Shown here: piece by piece, positions 44,168 to 53,441 of the stretch | Layout: the number at the start of each line of letters is the position of its first letter | How positions within the stretch are numbered: the first letter of the stretch is position 1 | From: Acidimicrobiaceae bacterium | GTDB taxonomy: Bacteria > Actinomycetota > Acidimicrobiia > Acidimicrobiales > RAAP-2 | NCBI GenBank assembly: GCA_003153575.1 | Contig: PLZW01000043.1 | Location: forward strand, 1-64,000 | DNA length: 64,000 nucleotides | Reading direction: 5' to 3' | The notes under the pieces: model-generated | What the model was told of the DNA's origin: nothing | Databases searched by the model: none | Seen by the model: only the letters and a program-made list of their open reading frames with translations | Program-made: the position numbers and the translations under genes

Positions 44168-44665
44168 TCAGTCCGGGGACTTCGCCCGGTCGATGGACCG
44201 GGCGATCTCCTCCCAGGCTGCCTCCACCCCGTCGAATCCCCGCACCTCGGTCCTCTTGTGCGGCTCGAGGTCCTTGTAGACCTCGAAGAAATGGGCGATC
44301 TCGAAGGTGAGATGCGGGGGGAGCTCGTCCAGGTTCCGGATGCTCTCCCACATCGGGTCGCCGCAGGCCACGCAGATGATCTTGGCGTCAGGACCCTTCT
44401 CGTCGGTCATCCAGAAGACGCCGACTGGTCGGCTCTCGACCATGCAACCCGGGAAGGTCGGCTCGTCGAGGAGTACCAGGGCATCGAGCGGGTCGCCATC
44501 CTCGGCCAAGGTGTCGGGAACGAATCCGTAGTCCGCCGGGTAGAACGTCGCCGAGAACAGTCGCCGGTCGAGGCGGAACACATGGTTGTCGTGATCGTAC
44601 TCGTACTTGTTGCGGCTCCCTCGGGGGATCTCCACCATGACGTCGATCGTGCGGTCCGTGTCCAT
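44168..44665 (-). CDS. ppa: Inorganic pyrophosphatase
   Basis: A 165-residue family I pyrophosphatase that hydrolyses PPi to two phosphates. Active-site residues are in YEYDHDNHVFRLDR, DYGFVPDTLAEDGDPLDALVLLDEPTFPG and HKRTEVRGF. The ATG at 44665 is chosen by the GGAAAGGGG ribosome-binding site; an upstream in-frame extension to 44701 lacks support. It is divergent from ppk, pairing pyrophosphate and polyphosphate metabolism. Confidence 0.95.
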   Translation of the reverse strand: MDTDRTIDVMVEIPRGSRNKYEYDHDNHVFRLDRRLFSATFYPADYGFVPDTLAEDGDPLDALVLLDEPTFPGCMVESRPVGVFWMTDEKGPDAKIICVACGDPMWESIRNLDELPPHLTFEIAHFFEVYKDLEPHKRTEVRGFDGVEAAWEEIARSIDRAKSPD

Positions 44666-44778
44666 GAACCCACCCCTTTCCTCGGTCAGGCGCTCCTCCA
44701 TTCTGACCCAACCGGCAGTGTGCTTCGTCGGCTGCCGCCACGGCCGATCGACCCGGATGCGCCGACGGAAGGCCTTGC

Positions 44779-44784
44779 TAACGT
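44779..44784 (+). promoter_or_regulatory. -10 element of leaderless ppk
   Basis: TAACGT ends six bases before the GTG at 44791, with no Shine-Dalgarno. Confidence 0.45.
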
Positions 44785-44790
44785 TGGCAT

Positions 44791-46908
44791 GTGAGCGACG
44801 AACCCCTCCAAGGTGCCGCGACCGTCGCAGAGGAACGGCCCGAGACCCAGTACTTCGCCCGTCAGCTCTCCGACCTCGACTTCAACGACCGCCTGCTCGA
44901 CCTGGTGGCCGAGGCAGATCTTCCGCTCCTCGAGCGGGTGAAGTTCCTCATCCTGTTCTCCGAGCGGATCGACGAGTTCTTCCAGGTGCAGGTGGCCGGC
45001 CTGCGCCGCCAGGTGGTGGCCCGCATCACCAGCAAGGCCCTCAACGGCAGCACGCCCGACAAGCTCCTCGCCGACGTGCGGGCCTCGCTCGAGCGCATGG
45101 TGCGCCGCCAGGAGACCCTCCTGCTCGACACGTTGATCCCCACCTTGGCCGCCGAAGCCATCGAACTCGGCAATTGGGCTGACCTCGACGAGGCCGATCG
45201 GACGTACCTCCACGACCTCTTCGACCGGCTCATCCTCCCCGTCGTGACGCCCCTCACCGTCGATCCGAGCCACCCCTTCCCGTACATCTCGAACCTCTCG
45301 CTGAACATCGGGGTCGAGGTGCGCAGCCGCCACGACGACGCAGCCCGTTTCGCCAGGGTGAAGATCCCGCCGAACGTCGAACGGCTGCTGCCACTGCCCG
45401 GCGGGCAGCGCTTCATTCCCCTCGAACAGGTCATGATGGCATTCCTGGACGAGCTCTTCCCAGGTATGGACGTGGGCGAGGCTTGCGTGTTCCGGGTCAC
45501 CCGCGACGCCGACCTGGCTCTCGACGACGATGCCGCCGACGACCTGCTCCTCGCCCTCCAGGAGGAGCTCCGCCGCCGCCGGTTCTTGCCTGTGGTCCGC
45601 CTCGAGATCGACTCCCGGACCTCCGAGGCCTCGATCGACCACCTGACCGAAGAGCTCGGCCTCGGCCCTGACGACGTCTACCGCTTCGCCGGTCCGCTCG
45701 GTCTTGGATGCCTGTGGGCCATCCACGGTCTCGACCGGCCCGATCTGCACGACCCTCCGTGGACACCCCTCGTCCCCCCTGCCTTCACCACGGTGGAGCG
45801 GGAGGAGGGGGCCAGCATCTTCACCGTGCTCGATCGCCAGGACGTCCTCGTCCACCACCCCTACGACTCCTTTTCGGCATCGGTCGAGGAGCTGATGAAC
45901 GAGGCGGCCGAGGACCCCCACGTCCTGGCCATCAAGCAGTGCCTCTACCGCACCTCCGGCGACAGCGCGATCGTCGCCGCCCTGGTGCGGGCGGCCGAGC
46001 GGGGCAAGCAGGTGGCCGTGCTGGTCGAGGTCACCGCCCGATTCGACGAGGAGGCCAACATCGGGTGGGCCCGCGCCCTGGAAGAGGCAGGAGCCCACGT
46101 GATCTACGGGCTGATGGGCCTGAAGACCCACGCCAAGACGACGTTGGTCGTCCGACAGGAGGGCGACGCCGTCCGTCTCTACTGCCACGTCGGCACCGGC
46201 AACTACAACCCGAAGACGGCCCGCATGTACGAGGACCTCGGAGTCCTGTCGTGCCGGCCCGAGTTGGGGGCGGACGTCACCCGGTTCTTCAACTACATCA
46301 CGGGGTTCAGCCAACCCCCGCACTACCAGGAGCTGGTCACCTCGCCGGGCGGGATCCGCAACCGGGTGGTCGAGCTGATCGACGAAGAGGCCAAGGCCGG
46401 GCCGGACGGGCGCATCGCCATCAAGGTGAACGGGCTCGACGACGTGGCCGTCATCGACGCCCTGTACCGGGCCTCCCAGGCCGGGGTGCCCGTCGAGCTG
46501 ATCATCCGCGGCATCTGCTGCCTGCGTCCGGGGGTGCCTGGGCTGTCCGAGACGGTGCACGTGCGGTCGATCGTCGGCCGCTTCCTCGAGCACTCGAGGA
46601 TCCTGCGATTCGGCGGCGCCACCGGACGGCCGGCGATCTACTACATCGGTTCTGCCGACCTCCGCCGACGGAACCTGGACCGCCGGGTGGAGGCAATGAT
46701 CCCGGTGGCCGACGCGGACTCCGTGGGGCGCCTCGAGGAGATCCTGACGCTCAACCTGGCCGACGACGTCCAGTCGTGGTCGCTGGCGTCCGACGGCTCG
46801 TGGCACCGGATCCCGACCGTCCTGGGCAATGCCACCCAGACCGCGCTCGAGGAGGCGGCGCTGAAGCGGGGCGACCTGCTCGACCGGCCCCGGAATCCGC
46901 TGGGCTGA
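44791..46908 (+). CDS. ppk: Polyphosphate kinase PPK1
   Basis: A 705-residue PPK1 that makes polyphosphate from ATP. The autophosphorylated His447 lies in GLKTHAKTTLVVRQ, the HVGTGNYNPKTARMYEDL block follows, and the C-terminal domain carries the second HKD-like site (YYIGSADLRRRNLDRRVEA). Length and domain order match standard PPK1. It is divergent from the pyrophosphatase with a shared 125-base region. The start is GTG. Confidence 0.96.
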   Translation: MSDEPLQGAATVAEERPETQYFARQLSDLDFNDRLLDLVAEADLPLLERVKFLILFSERIDEFFQVQVAGLRRQVVARITSKALNGSTPDKLLADVRASLERMVRRQETLLLDTLIPTLAAEAIELGNWADLDEADRTYLHDLFDRLILPVVTPLTVDPSHPFPYISNLSLNIGVEVRSRHDDAARFARVKIPPNVERLLPLPGGQRFIPLEQVMMAFLDELFPGMDVGEACVFRVTRDADLALDDDAADDLLLALQEELRRRRFLPVVRLEIDSRTSEASIDHLTEELGLGPDDVYRFAGPLGLGCLWAIHGLDRPDLHDPPWTPLVPPAFTTVEREEGASIFTVLDRQDVLVHHPYDSFSASVEELMNEAAEDPHVLAIKQCLYRTSGDSAIVAALVRAAERGKQVAVLVEVTARFDEEANIGWARALEEAGAHVIYGLMGLKTHAKTTLVVRQEGDAVRLYCHVGTGNYNPKTARMYEDLGVLSCRPELGADVTRFFNYITGFSQPPHYQELVTSPGGIRNRVVELIDEEAKAGPDGRIAIKVNGLDDVAVIDALYRASQAGVPVELIIRGICCLRPGVPGLSETVHVRSIVGRFLEHSRILRFGGATGRPAIYYIGSADLRRRNLDRRVEAMIPVADADSVGRLEEILTLNLADDVQSWSLASDGSWHRIPTVLGNATQTALEEAALKRGDLLDRPRNPLG

Positions 46909-46911
46909 CAC

Positions 46912-47391
46912 ATGGAACCCGACGGCCCCACCGCAGGCGAGGCCGCGCACGTCGAGGCGCCGCTCGAGGCCATGAACCGGAGGACGCGTCGGGCGGCGCT
47001 CGTCTACATGGTCATGGGCCTCGTCCTCATTCCCTGGACCGTCTTTCTGGCCGTGAGCCTCCCGAGGAGGGAAGTGGACACCCACTACCGCGGTGCGTGG
47101 GTGGGCTTCGACATCCTCTTGGTGGTGGCCATCGTCCTCACGGCCTACTATGCGTTCCGGATGGACGACCGGGTCCAGCTACCGGCCATGGCCACCGCCA
47201 CGCTGCTCCTGGTGGACGCGTGGTTCGACGTCATGACGGCCGGCGGGCGCCGGTCCACCTTCCAGGCCGTGCTCTTCGCCCTCTTCCTGGAGATCCCGGC
47301 GGCTCTGTTCTCGCTCTACCTGGCGAGACAGGTGAACCGGCATGCCGAAGAGCTCGCGGCACACGACCGCACCCACCACACCGGCACCTGA
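46912..47391 (+). CDS. Small multispanning membrane protein of unknown function
   Basis: A 159-residue protein with four predicted helices (about 30-48, 63-82, 92-108, 118-138) and an acidic N-terminus. The loop after helix 3 contains AGGRRSTFQAV. No family is recognised. It follows ppk by three bases on the same strand and is probably cotranscribed. Confidence 0.75.
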   Translation: MEPDGPTAGEAAHVEAPLEAMNRRTRRAALVYMVMGLVLIPWTVFLAVSLPRREVDTHYRGAWVGFDILLVVAIVLTAYYAFRMDDRVQLPAMATATLLLVDAWFDVMTAGGRRSTFQAVLFALFLEIPAALFSLYLARQVNRHAEELAAHDRTHHTGT

Positions 47392-47405
47392 GGTCGGAGG
47401 TCCCG

Positions 47406-48371
47406 TCAGGCGACGACAGCGGCGATCCGCGCCATCACGTCGTCGGTGAGATTGGGGACGACGTCAAGGGCGGCCAGGTTCTCGTGGACCTGTTCGACGC
47501 GGCTGGCCCCGGTGATCACGGTCGACACGTGCGGGTTCCTGACGCACCAGGCGATCGACATCTGGGCCAGCGTGCAGTCGAGCTGGCCGGCGATCTCCTG
47601 CAGTCCGGCGACCTTCTGGTTTCGGTCCGGGTCGGTCAGCAGGTCGCGCAGCCACTCGTAGCCGGGCAGGGTCGCACGGGAGCCCTCGGGTACCCCATCG
47701 AGGTACTTGCCGGTCAGCAGGCCCGAGCTCAGCGGGCTCCACGTGGTCAGCCCGAGCCCGATCCCGTCGTAGAGCGGGGCGTACTCCTGCTCGACCCTGT
47801 CCCGCCACAGGAGGTTGTACTGCGGCTGCTCGACCACCGGCTTGTGGAGATTGTGGCGGTCGGCGATGTCCCACGCCTCGCGCACGGCCTCGGCCGGCCA
47901 CTCCGAGGTGCCCCAGTAGAGCGCCTTGCCGGCCGTGATCATGTCCGACATGGCCCACACCGTCTCCTCCACCGGGGTATCGGCGTCCGCCCGATGGCAG
48001 TAGACGATGTCGACGAAGTCGAGACCCAGGCGTTCGAGGGAGCCGTCGATGGCCTGCGCCAGGTACTTACGGTTGAGCGTGTTGCGCATGTTGACGTTCG
48101 AGTGCAGCCCCCAGAAGAGCTTGGTGGAGAGGACATAGGTGTGACGGGGCCAGCCGAGGGCCCGGATGGCTTCGCCCATGATCCGCTCCGACTCGCCCCC
48201 GGCGTACGCCTCGGCGTTGTCGAAGAAGTTGACCCCGGCGTCGTACGCCGCGGCCAGGCAGTCCTCGGCCAGGTTGCCGGCCAGCTGGGGCCCGAAGGTC
48301 ACCCAGGACCCGAAGGACAGCACGCTCACCTTCAGGCCGGTGCCGCCCAGTCGCCGATACTCCATCTCCAT
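47406..48371 (-). CDS. Aldo/keto reductase (Kv-beta/YghZ-like)
   Basis: A 321-residue NADPH-dependent TIM-barrel reductase. The catalytic Tyr is in [14 protein letters not shown], Lys in [10 protein letters not shown] and His in [12 protein letters not shown]; the cofactor site includes [12 protein letters not shown]. Relatives reduce small aldehydes and methylglyoxal. The substrate is unknown. It converges with the membrane-protein gene. Confidence 0.93.
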   Translation of the reverse strand: MEMEYRRLGGTGLKVSVLSFGSWVTFGPQLAGNLAEDCLAAAYDAGVNFFDNAEAYAGGESERIMGEAIRALGWPRHTYVLSTKLFWGLHSNVNMRNTLNRKYLAQAIDGSLERLGLDFVDIVYCHRADADTPVEETVWAMSDMITAGKALYWGTSEWPAEAVREAWDIADRHNLHKPVVEQPQYNLLWRDRVEQEYAPLYDGIGLGLTTWSPLSSGLLTGKYLDGVPEGSRATLPGYEWLRDLLTDPDRNQKVAGLQEIAGQLDCTLAQMSIAWCVRNPHVSTVITGASRVEQVHENLAALDVVPNLTDDVMARIAAVVA

Positions 48372-48485
48372 GGTGACTCCCTCTGTGCTCAGTGAGGCTC
48401 GATGCGAATCGACCGAATCCTATGGGGAACCCGGCGGAGGTCGCCCAGGGGGTCCGGCCGGCGTCGCCCGCGCGATGCTTGCCCG

Positions 48486-49583
48486 GTGAGTGACGAGCCC
48501 GCCCCCGGCGCCCCCCTCATGCCCCTCCCACCCCAGCCGCCGGGCGTCCCGTGGCCTGCTTCCAGCTGGCCGACCGGCCCGCTGCCCGACGGTGTCGACC
48601 TCGAGGGTCTGTTGGACGCGGCGTTCGACCCGGACGGCCCGCTGCACGACACCTATGCGGTGGCCTGCGTTCTCGGTGGCCGGCTCGTCTACGAGCGCTA
48701 CGGCGGCACGCTGCCCCGATTCGACGGTCCGGGTCGGCCCGTCTCAGTCGCCACCCCGCTCCTCTCGTGGTCGGTGGCCAAGTCCATGCTCCACGCCGTG
48801 GTCGGCATGCTGGTGGGGGACGGGATCCTCGACCCGGCGGCACCGGCCGTGGTCCCCGGGTGGGACCAGCCGGGCGATTCGCGGCGGGGCATCACCTTGG
48901 CCGACCTCTTGACCATGCGGGACGGCCTCGCCTTTGTCGAAGGGTACGAGGACGCCGAGACGTCGGACGTGATCCAGATGCTGTTCGGACGAGGTCAGGC
49001 CGACATGGCGGCGTTTGCTGCCGACCGTCCACTGGCGGCGGCTCCGGGCACCCGGTACAACTACTCGACTGGCACCAGCATGGTGATTTCCGGCGTGATC
49101 GCCCGCGCCCTCGGTGCCGGTGCGCCCTACCGGGCCTACCTCGACGAGCGCCTCTTCGGCCCGCTCGGCATGACATCGGCGACCGCGACGTTCGACGACT
49201 CCGGCGCCTGGGTGGCCGGGTCGTTCGTACACGCCTCGGCCCGGGACTTCGCCCGGTTCGGTCTCTTCTACCTGCGTGACGGGGTGTGGGAGGGCCACCG
49301 GCTCCTGCCCGAACGATGGGTCGATGCCGGCCGGTCCCCCCGGTCCGTCGACCCCGACGACGGGTACCTGTACGGCGCCCACTGGTGGACCCGGAAGGAT
49401 CCGTTGGGCACGTTCTGGGCGGCCGGCCACGACGGCCAGTACATCGACCTGTGCCCGGCACTCGACCTGGTGCTGGTGCGGCTCGGACGGACCGCTTCGG
49501 ACCGGACATCGGAAGTGCGCGCCTGGCGCGACACGGTCATCGACGCTTTCGGGGGCGCCGACGCCGGGTCGTCGAGCCGGTGA
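48486..49583 (+). CDS. Serine hydrolase, class C beta-lactamase family
   Basis: A 365-residue penicillin-binding-fold esterase. The SxxK nucleophile is in LSWSVAKSMLHAVVG, the YxN-like motif is YNYSTGTS, and the third motif lies near AGHDGQYIDLCPALDLVLV. There is no signal peptide, so a cytosolic esterase or peptidase role is more likely than antibiotic resistance. The GTG at 48486 is chosen because the upstream extension is Arg-rich and unlike the family. Confidence 0.85.
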   Translation: MSDEPAPGAPLMPLPPQPPGVPWPASSWPTGPLPDGVDLEGLLDAAFDPDGPLHDTYAVACVLGGRLVYERYGGTLPRFDGPGRPVSVATPLLSWSVAKSMLHAVVGMLVGDGILDPAAPAVVPGWDQPGDSRRGITLADLLTMRDGLAFVEGYEDAETSDVIQMLFGRGQADMAAFAADRPLAAAPGTRYNYSTGTSMVISGVIARALGAGAPYRAYLDERLFGPLGMTSATATFDDSGAWVAGSFVHASARDFARFGLFYLRDGVWEGHRLLPERWVDAGRSPRSVDPDDGYLYGAHWWTRKDPLGTFWAAGHDGQYIDLCPALDLVLVRLGRTASDRTSEVRAWRDTVIDAFGGADAGSSSR

Positions 49584-49620
49584 CGGTCGGCGGTTCCGAC
49601 CGGACCGGGCGCCCGGGACG

Positions 49621-49650
49621 TTGCCAAATGGCGTATCCCCGCCCTACGGT
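49621..49650 (+). promoter_or_regulatory. Promoter of fur gene
   Basis: TTGCCA (49621-49626), an 18-base spacer and TACGGT (49645-49650) precede the GTG at 49660 by nine bases. Confidence 0.5.
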
Positions 49651-49659
49651 GAGGACACT

Positions 49660-50130
49660 GTGAGCAGGTCCCTTCCCGTCCACGACCACCTCCATGAGGT
49701 CCACACCGTCGAGGACGTGCTGGCCCTGGTGCGCGAGCACGGCGGCCGCGTCACCAACTCCCGCCGGCTCCTGTTGGAGGCGCTCTTCCACGAGCCTGGT
49801 CACCGGACGGCCGAGGAACTGGCCGAGACCGTCCAGTCCCACGCTCCCGACGTGGCCCTCTCCACCGTCTACCGGAATCTCGACGAGTTGGAGAAGCTGG
49901 GGGTGGTGGTCCACTCCCACCTCGGCCACGGTCCGGCCACGTATCACCTCGCCTCCGGCGCCCACTGCCATTTTGTCTGCCAGGACTGCGGGGCAGCCGT
50001 CGAGGCACCGGACGAGCTGTTCACGGGGTTGGCCGGTTCGGCCCTCGAACGGTTCGGATTCGAGATCGACACCCGGCACTTCGCCATCTTCGGACGCTGC
50101 GCCGACTGCCGGAAGGGGACCGGGGTATGA
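49660..50130 (+). CDS. Fur-family metal regulator
   Basis: A 156-residue Fur/Zur-type repressor. The winged helix (HTAEELAETVQSHAPDVALSTVYRNLDELEKLGVV) is followed by the dimer domain with His-rich AHCHFVCQDCG and a C-terminal CADC; the four Cys form the structural Zn site. Residue patterns fit Zur or FurB more than heme regulators, but the metal is not certain. The start is GTG. It overlaps the VOC gene (ATGA), an unusual partner. Confidence 0.9.
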   Translation: MSRSLPVHDHLHEVHTVEDVLALVREHGGRVTNSRRLLLEALFHEPGHRTAEELAETVQSHAPDVALSTVYRNLDELEKLGVVVHSHLGHGPATYHLASGAHCHFVCQDCGAAVEAPDELFTGLAGSALERFGFEIDTRHFAIFGRCADCRKGTGV

Positions 50131-50630
50131 CCGAGCACGGCAGCGCCATCGACCGCACCACCGAGTGGGAGGAGCTGCGGGATCGTCACCTCCGTCCCCT
50201 GGGGGAGCGCCCGGCATCGTCGGCCCGGGGCCTCCATCACTTCGCCATCGTCTCGAGCGACGTCGAACGGACGATCGCCTTCTTCCAGGATCTGCTCGAG
50301 TTCCCCCTCGCCGAGCTGTTCGAGAACCGCGACTACAGCGGATCCACCCACTTCTTCTTCGACATCGGCCACGGCAACTACCTCGCCTACTTCGACTTCC
50401 CCGGCCTCGACCTCGGGGAGTACCGCGAGGTGCTGGGCGGGCTCCACCACGTCGCCATCAGCGTCACGCCCGAGCAGTTCGAGCGGCTTGTGGCCAAGGT
50501 GCAGGCGGCCGGCGTCGAGGTGCACGTGGTCAACGGCGACTCCGCCTATTTTCCGGGGCCGGACGGCGAACGCATCGAGCTGCTGAGCTACCCGCTGGAC
50601 AACATGTACGGCACGGTCGTCGGCAGGTAA
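50127..50630 (+). CDS. VOC-family protein coupled to Fur
   Basis: A 167-residue glyoxalase/dioxygenase-fold protein (RGLHHFAIVSSDVERTIAFFQDLLEFPLAELFENRDYSGSTHFFFDIGHGNYLAYFDFPG and LGGLHHVAISVTPEQFERLV, ending GERIELLSYP). The His in each half and Glu near the end are the typical metal ligands, so it probably uses Fe, Mn or Zn. Coupling to a Fur regulator suggests expression tied to metal supply. Confidence 0.85.
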   Translation: MTEHGSAIDRTTEWEELRDRHLRPLGERPASSARGLHHFAIVSSDVERTIAFFQDLLEFPLAELFENRDYSGSTHFFFDIGHGNYLAYFDFPGLDLGEYREVLGGLHHVAISVTPEQFERLVAKVQAAGVEVHVVNGDSAYFPGPDGERIELLSYPLDNMYGTVVGR

Positions 50631-50669
50631 ACGGCCGCAGATCGCGACAGAGCTGCACCGGCGCGCAGC

Positions 50670-50691
50670 AGCGGGGGCCGAAACCCCCGCT
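50670..50691. terminator. Hairpin between VOC gene and tRNA-Pro
   Basis: The perfect 8-6-8 hairpin agcggggg-ccgaaa-cccccgct is flanked by further pairing gcgcag/ctgcgc. It ends both the VOC transcript and the tRNA-Pro transcript arriving from the other strand. Confidence 0.65.
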
Positions 50692-50707
50692 GACCTGCGC
50701 ACTTTCG

Positions 50708-50785
50708 TGGTCGGGCTGCCCGGATTTGAACCGGGGACCTCTGCGTCCCGAACGCAGCGCGCTAACCAAGCTGCGCCACAGCCCG
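50708..50785 (-). tRNA. tRNA-Pro (anticodon CGG), CCA encoded
   Basis: The reverse complement starts CGGGCTG and ends CAGCCCGACCA; the anticodon arm is CTGCG-TTCGGGA-CGCAG (anticodon CGG) and the T arm CCCGG-TTCAAAT-CCGGG. CCA is encoded at 50708-50710, unlike the other two tRNAs. Confidence 0.95.
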
Positions 50786-50828
50786 TACACCGGGGCGGGC
50801 CGACGACCGACCCCAGGACATGGAGATG

Positions 50829-51749
50829 CTACCCGACGGCGGTGTGGTCATTCCCCCGGTCGTGCCGGTCCGGCCCGTCAGCTTCCTCGGGGCCGGACGG
50901 GGTCCGCTTGGCCACCACTTTGGCGATCCGTCGCTTGTCCATCTCTGCCACCCGGAGCTGCCACTCGCCCAGCTCGTGGGTCTCGCCCTCCTCGGGTATG
51001 TGGCCGAATGCGTCGAAGAGGTAGCCGCCGAGCGTGACGTACTCCCCCTCGGGCAGGGCGACACCCAACTGGTCGGCCAGGTCGTCGATGCTCATCCGGC
51101 CGTCCACCAGCCATCGCCGCCCGTCGACCCGCACCACGTCGGGCTCGTCGTCCGGGTCGAACTCGTCGGGCAGATCGCCGACCAGCGCCCCGAGCAGGTC
51201 CTTCACCGTGATGACCCCCTCGACGCCGCCGTGCTCGTCGACCACCACCGCAAACGCGCGGCGCTGGTGCCGCATGGCGGCCAGGACGTCGAGGACCAAC
51301 CGGGACTCCGGCACGAGAAAGGGTTGCCGCAGCCGCCGCGAGATGTCGATCGGGTCAGGTGACCGTCCGCTCTCGTCCGTCGCTCCAACCGTCCACCCCG
51401 CCCGGAAGAGGTCGTTGACGAACAGCACGCCGATCAGGTCGTCGAGGTTGTCGCCGCACACGGGAAAGCAGCTGTGGCCGGACTCCCGCACCGCCTTCGA
51501 CACGGCGTCGACGGTCAGCGGGATGGTGAGGGCCACGACGTCCACCCGGGGGGTCATGACCTCGCGGACCACCGTGTCCCGCAGGTCGTGAAGGGCATCG
51601 ATGATGAACTGCTCCTGGGCGTCGGCGCCGCCCGCCACCGGGAGACCGGACCCGTCGGCGACCGCGGTGCCTTCGGCCCGTTCGCGTCGACGGGACCGGC
51701 GTCCCGGCGATCCTTCGGTCTGGTCTTCGTGGCGACGGAACACGGACAA
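50829..51749 (-). CDS. CBS-domain CorC/HlyC-type protein (soluble)
   Basis: A 306-residue protein with a CBS pair (about 58-190: MTPRVDVVALTIPLTVDAVSKAVRESGHSCFPVCGDNLDDLIGVL and FAVVVDEHGGVEGVITVKDLLGALVGDL) and a C-terminal CorC_HlyC domain (about 205-285). The membrane CNNM domain found in CorC/MpfA transporters is missing, so it is a free regulatory form, perhaps binding nucleotides and acting with a Mg exporter elsewhere. The annotated start is TTG; a GTG lies two codons later. Confidence 0.85.
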   Translation of the reverse strand: MSVFRRHEDQTEGSPGRRSRRRERAEGTAVADGSGLPVAGGADAQEQFIIDALHDLRDTVVREVMTPRVDVVALTIPLTVDAVSKAVRESGHSCFPVCGDNLDDLIGVLFVNDLFRAGWTVGATDESGRSPDPIDISRRLRQPFLVPESRLVLDVLAAMRHQRRAFAVVVDEHGGVEGVITVKDLLGALVGDLPDEFDPDDEPDVVRVDGRRWLVDGRMSIDDLADQLGVALPEGEYVTLGGYLFDAFGHIPEEGETHELGEWQLRVAEMDKRRIAKVVAKRTPSGPEEADGPDRHDRGNDHTAVG

Positions 51750-51781
51750 CGCGGTGACCCGGTCTGTAGGGGGTGGTGCTG

Positions 51782-52210
51782 TCAGGCGCCGGACGGCTCG
51801 GCGACGACCGACAACGGGGTGTAGGACTCGTCGTAGTAGGTGCCGCCCTCGAGGAGGGCCGTCACCGCCCGACGGAGCCGGATGGGGTCGAGCGGCTTGA
51901 CCAACCAGCCTTCGGCGCCCGATCGGCGGGCCAGGAAGACGTCGGGGCGCCGGTCCAGCAGCATGAGGACCGGGACATGGTCGATCTTGTCGTAGGAGGC
52001 CTCGAGGCGCAGCTCGAGCGTGGTGGCCATGCCTCCCATGTTGCCCATCTGCATGTCGACGATCACCAGGTCGGGCATCGACTCGCCCACGATGGCCATC
52101 ACCTCGGGTCCCGACCGGGCCTCGACGATCTCGATGCCGGGCGAGCCGGCGGTGGCGGCGATCTCGGCCCGGACCGTCGGAGCGTCACTCGCCACGAGGA
52201 TGGTCGGCAC
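51782..52210 (-). CDS. Stand-alone response regulator receiver domain
   Basis: A 142-residue CheY-like domain. The phosphoacceptor Asp is in DLVIVDMQMG and the Lys in GWLVKPLDP. The acidic pocket normally formed by two acidic residues has only one in TILVASDAP, so Mg binding may be altered. No histidine kinase is nearby. The GTG start lies seven bases after TAACCT. It sits just behind the ArsA pair on the same strand but has its own promoter. Confidence 0.88.
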   Translation of the reverse strand: MPTILVASDAPTVRAEIAATAGSPGIEIVEARSGPEVMAIVGESMPDLVIVDMQMGNMGGMATTLELRLEASYDKIDHVPVLMLLDRRPDVFLARRSGAEGWLVKPLDPIRLRRAVTALLEGGTYYDESYTPLSVVAEPSGA

Positions 52211-52217
52211 GTCCGAG

Positions 52218-52223
52218 AGGTTA
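52218..52223 (-). promoter_or_regulatory. -10 element of leaderless receiver gene
   Basis: TAACCT on the minus strand ends seven bases before the GTG at 52210. Confidence 0.45.
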
Positions 52224-52283
52224 GCGCCCCCCGGCCCCCGGACTCCACGTGGGGCGCGGCTGCGCCACGTCCTGCCGGGGCAG

Positions 52284-53441
52284 TCAGGCCCCGTCCTGGG
52301 CGAACAGGAGGTCGGCCACCTCGGCCAGGCCGATCAGGTTGTGGACGTCGGAGTTGAGCAGGGGCACCCGGTAGACGTGGGCCGGTCGGACGTCGGCCAC
52401 CAGGGTGGCGAAGATCGTCTCCTCCCGGTCCGAGGCCAGCGTGTACCCGGTGAGATTCTCCACCAGGTCTCCCAAGTCGGCGGCGGGACCGCTTCCCCGC
52501 CCCGCCCGGTCGGCGTGGGAGGCGACGGCGGCCAGCTGGTCGTCGGTGGCGAACCGGGGTTGGACCCGGTTCACGATCAGGGCGGTGGCCGACATGCCGG
52601 ATTGGGCGAGCTTCCCGGCGAAGTGGACGGCCTCGTCCACCGAGTCGGGCCTGGGGGAGGCCACCAGGACGAACGCCGTGGTCGGCTGGACCAGCAGCTC
52701 GCGCACCCGGGCGGCGCGCTGGCGGAAGCCCTCCTCCATGCCCTCAAAGGCCTGGAAGAAGGCGACGGCGTCGTGGACGATGTCGGCCCCCGCCACTCTG
52801 GAGATCGTGCGCAGGAGGGCCTGGGCCGCCACGCCGATGAAGCGGAGGCCCACGCGGGTCGGTGCCATCACCGCCTTGAAGATCCTGTTCTCCAGGAAGT
52901 GGGTGAGGCGGCGGGGGGCGTCGAGGAAGTCGAGGGCGCTGCGCGAAGGAGGGGTATCGACCACCACGATGTCGAAGCCGCCCTCCTCGACCAGCTCGTA
53001 GAGCTTTTCCATGGCCATGTACTCCTGGGTCCCCGACAGGGTCCCGGTCAGGTTCCGGTAGATCCGGTTGACCCGGATGTCCTCGGCCTGGGACTCGGAG
53101 TCGGCGTAGCGGGCGATGAGGTCGTCGAACGTGCCCTTGGGGTCGAGCATCAGGGCGTGGAGCTCGCCCGGCCAGTCCCCCTCGATGCGGGTGGGGTTGT
53201 TGGAGAGCCCGTCGACACCGAGGGAGTTGGCGAGGCGCCGCGCCGGGTCGATGGTGACCACGCACGCCGTGCGGCCGAGCCGCGCCGCCTGGAGGGCGAT
53301 GGCCGCCGCCGTGGTGGTCTTGCCCACCCCACCAGAGCCGCAGCAGACCACGATCGACCGGCGGCGGACCACGTCGTCCATGGTGGCCGGCGCCTCGCCG
53401 TCGACCTCGGGCCGGGCGGCGTCCGGGCCCGGGACGGTCAC
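52284..53441 (-). CDS. ArsA/Get3-family ATPase, second of a pair
   Basis: A 385-residue deviant-Walker ATPase (CCGSGGVGKTTTAAAIALQAARLG, switch VVVDTPPSRSALDFLDAP). It resembles mycobacterial Rv3680, a partner of Rv3679 in a Get3-like complex involved in redox and glycerol-related stress. The GTG at 53441 overlaps the upstream stop (GTGA). The C-terminal region (about 300-385) is an unassigned extension. Confidence 0.88.
   Translation of the reverse strand: MTVPGPDAARPEVDGEAPATMDDVVRRRSIVVCCGSGGVGKTTTAAAIALQAARLGRTACVVTIDPARRLANSLGVDGLSNNPTRIEGDWPGELHALMLDPKGTFDDLIARYADSESQAEDIRVNRIYRNLTGTLSGTQEYMAMEKLYELVEEGGFDIVVVDTPPSRSALDFLDAPRRLTHFLENRIFKAVMAPTRVGLRFIGVAAQALLRTISRVAGADIVHDAVAFFQAFEGMEEGFRQRAARVRELLVQPTTAFVLVASPRPDSVDEAVHFAGKLAQSGMSATALIVNRVQPRFATDDQLAAVASHADRAGRGSGPAADLGDLVENLTGYTLASDREETIFATLVADVRPAHVYRVPLLNSDVHNLIGLAEVADLLFAQDGA

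Noticed and set aside
48486-49583. Class C beta-lactamase resistance gene
   Set aside because: No signal peptide and motifs fit esterase/DD-peptidase-like family members; resistance cannot be claimed.
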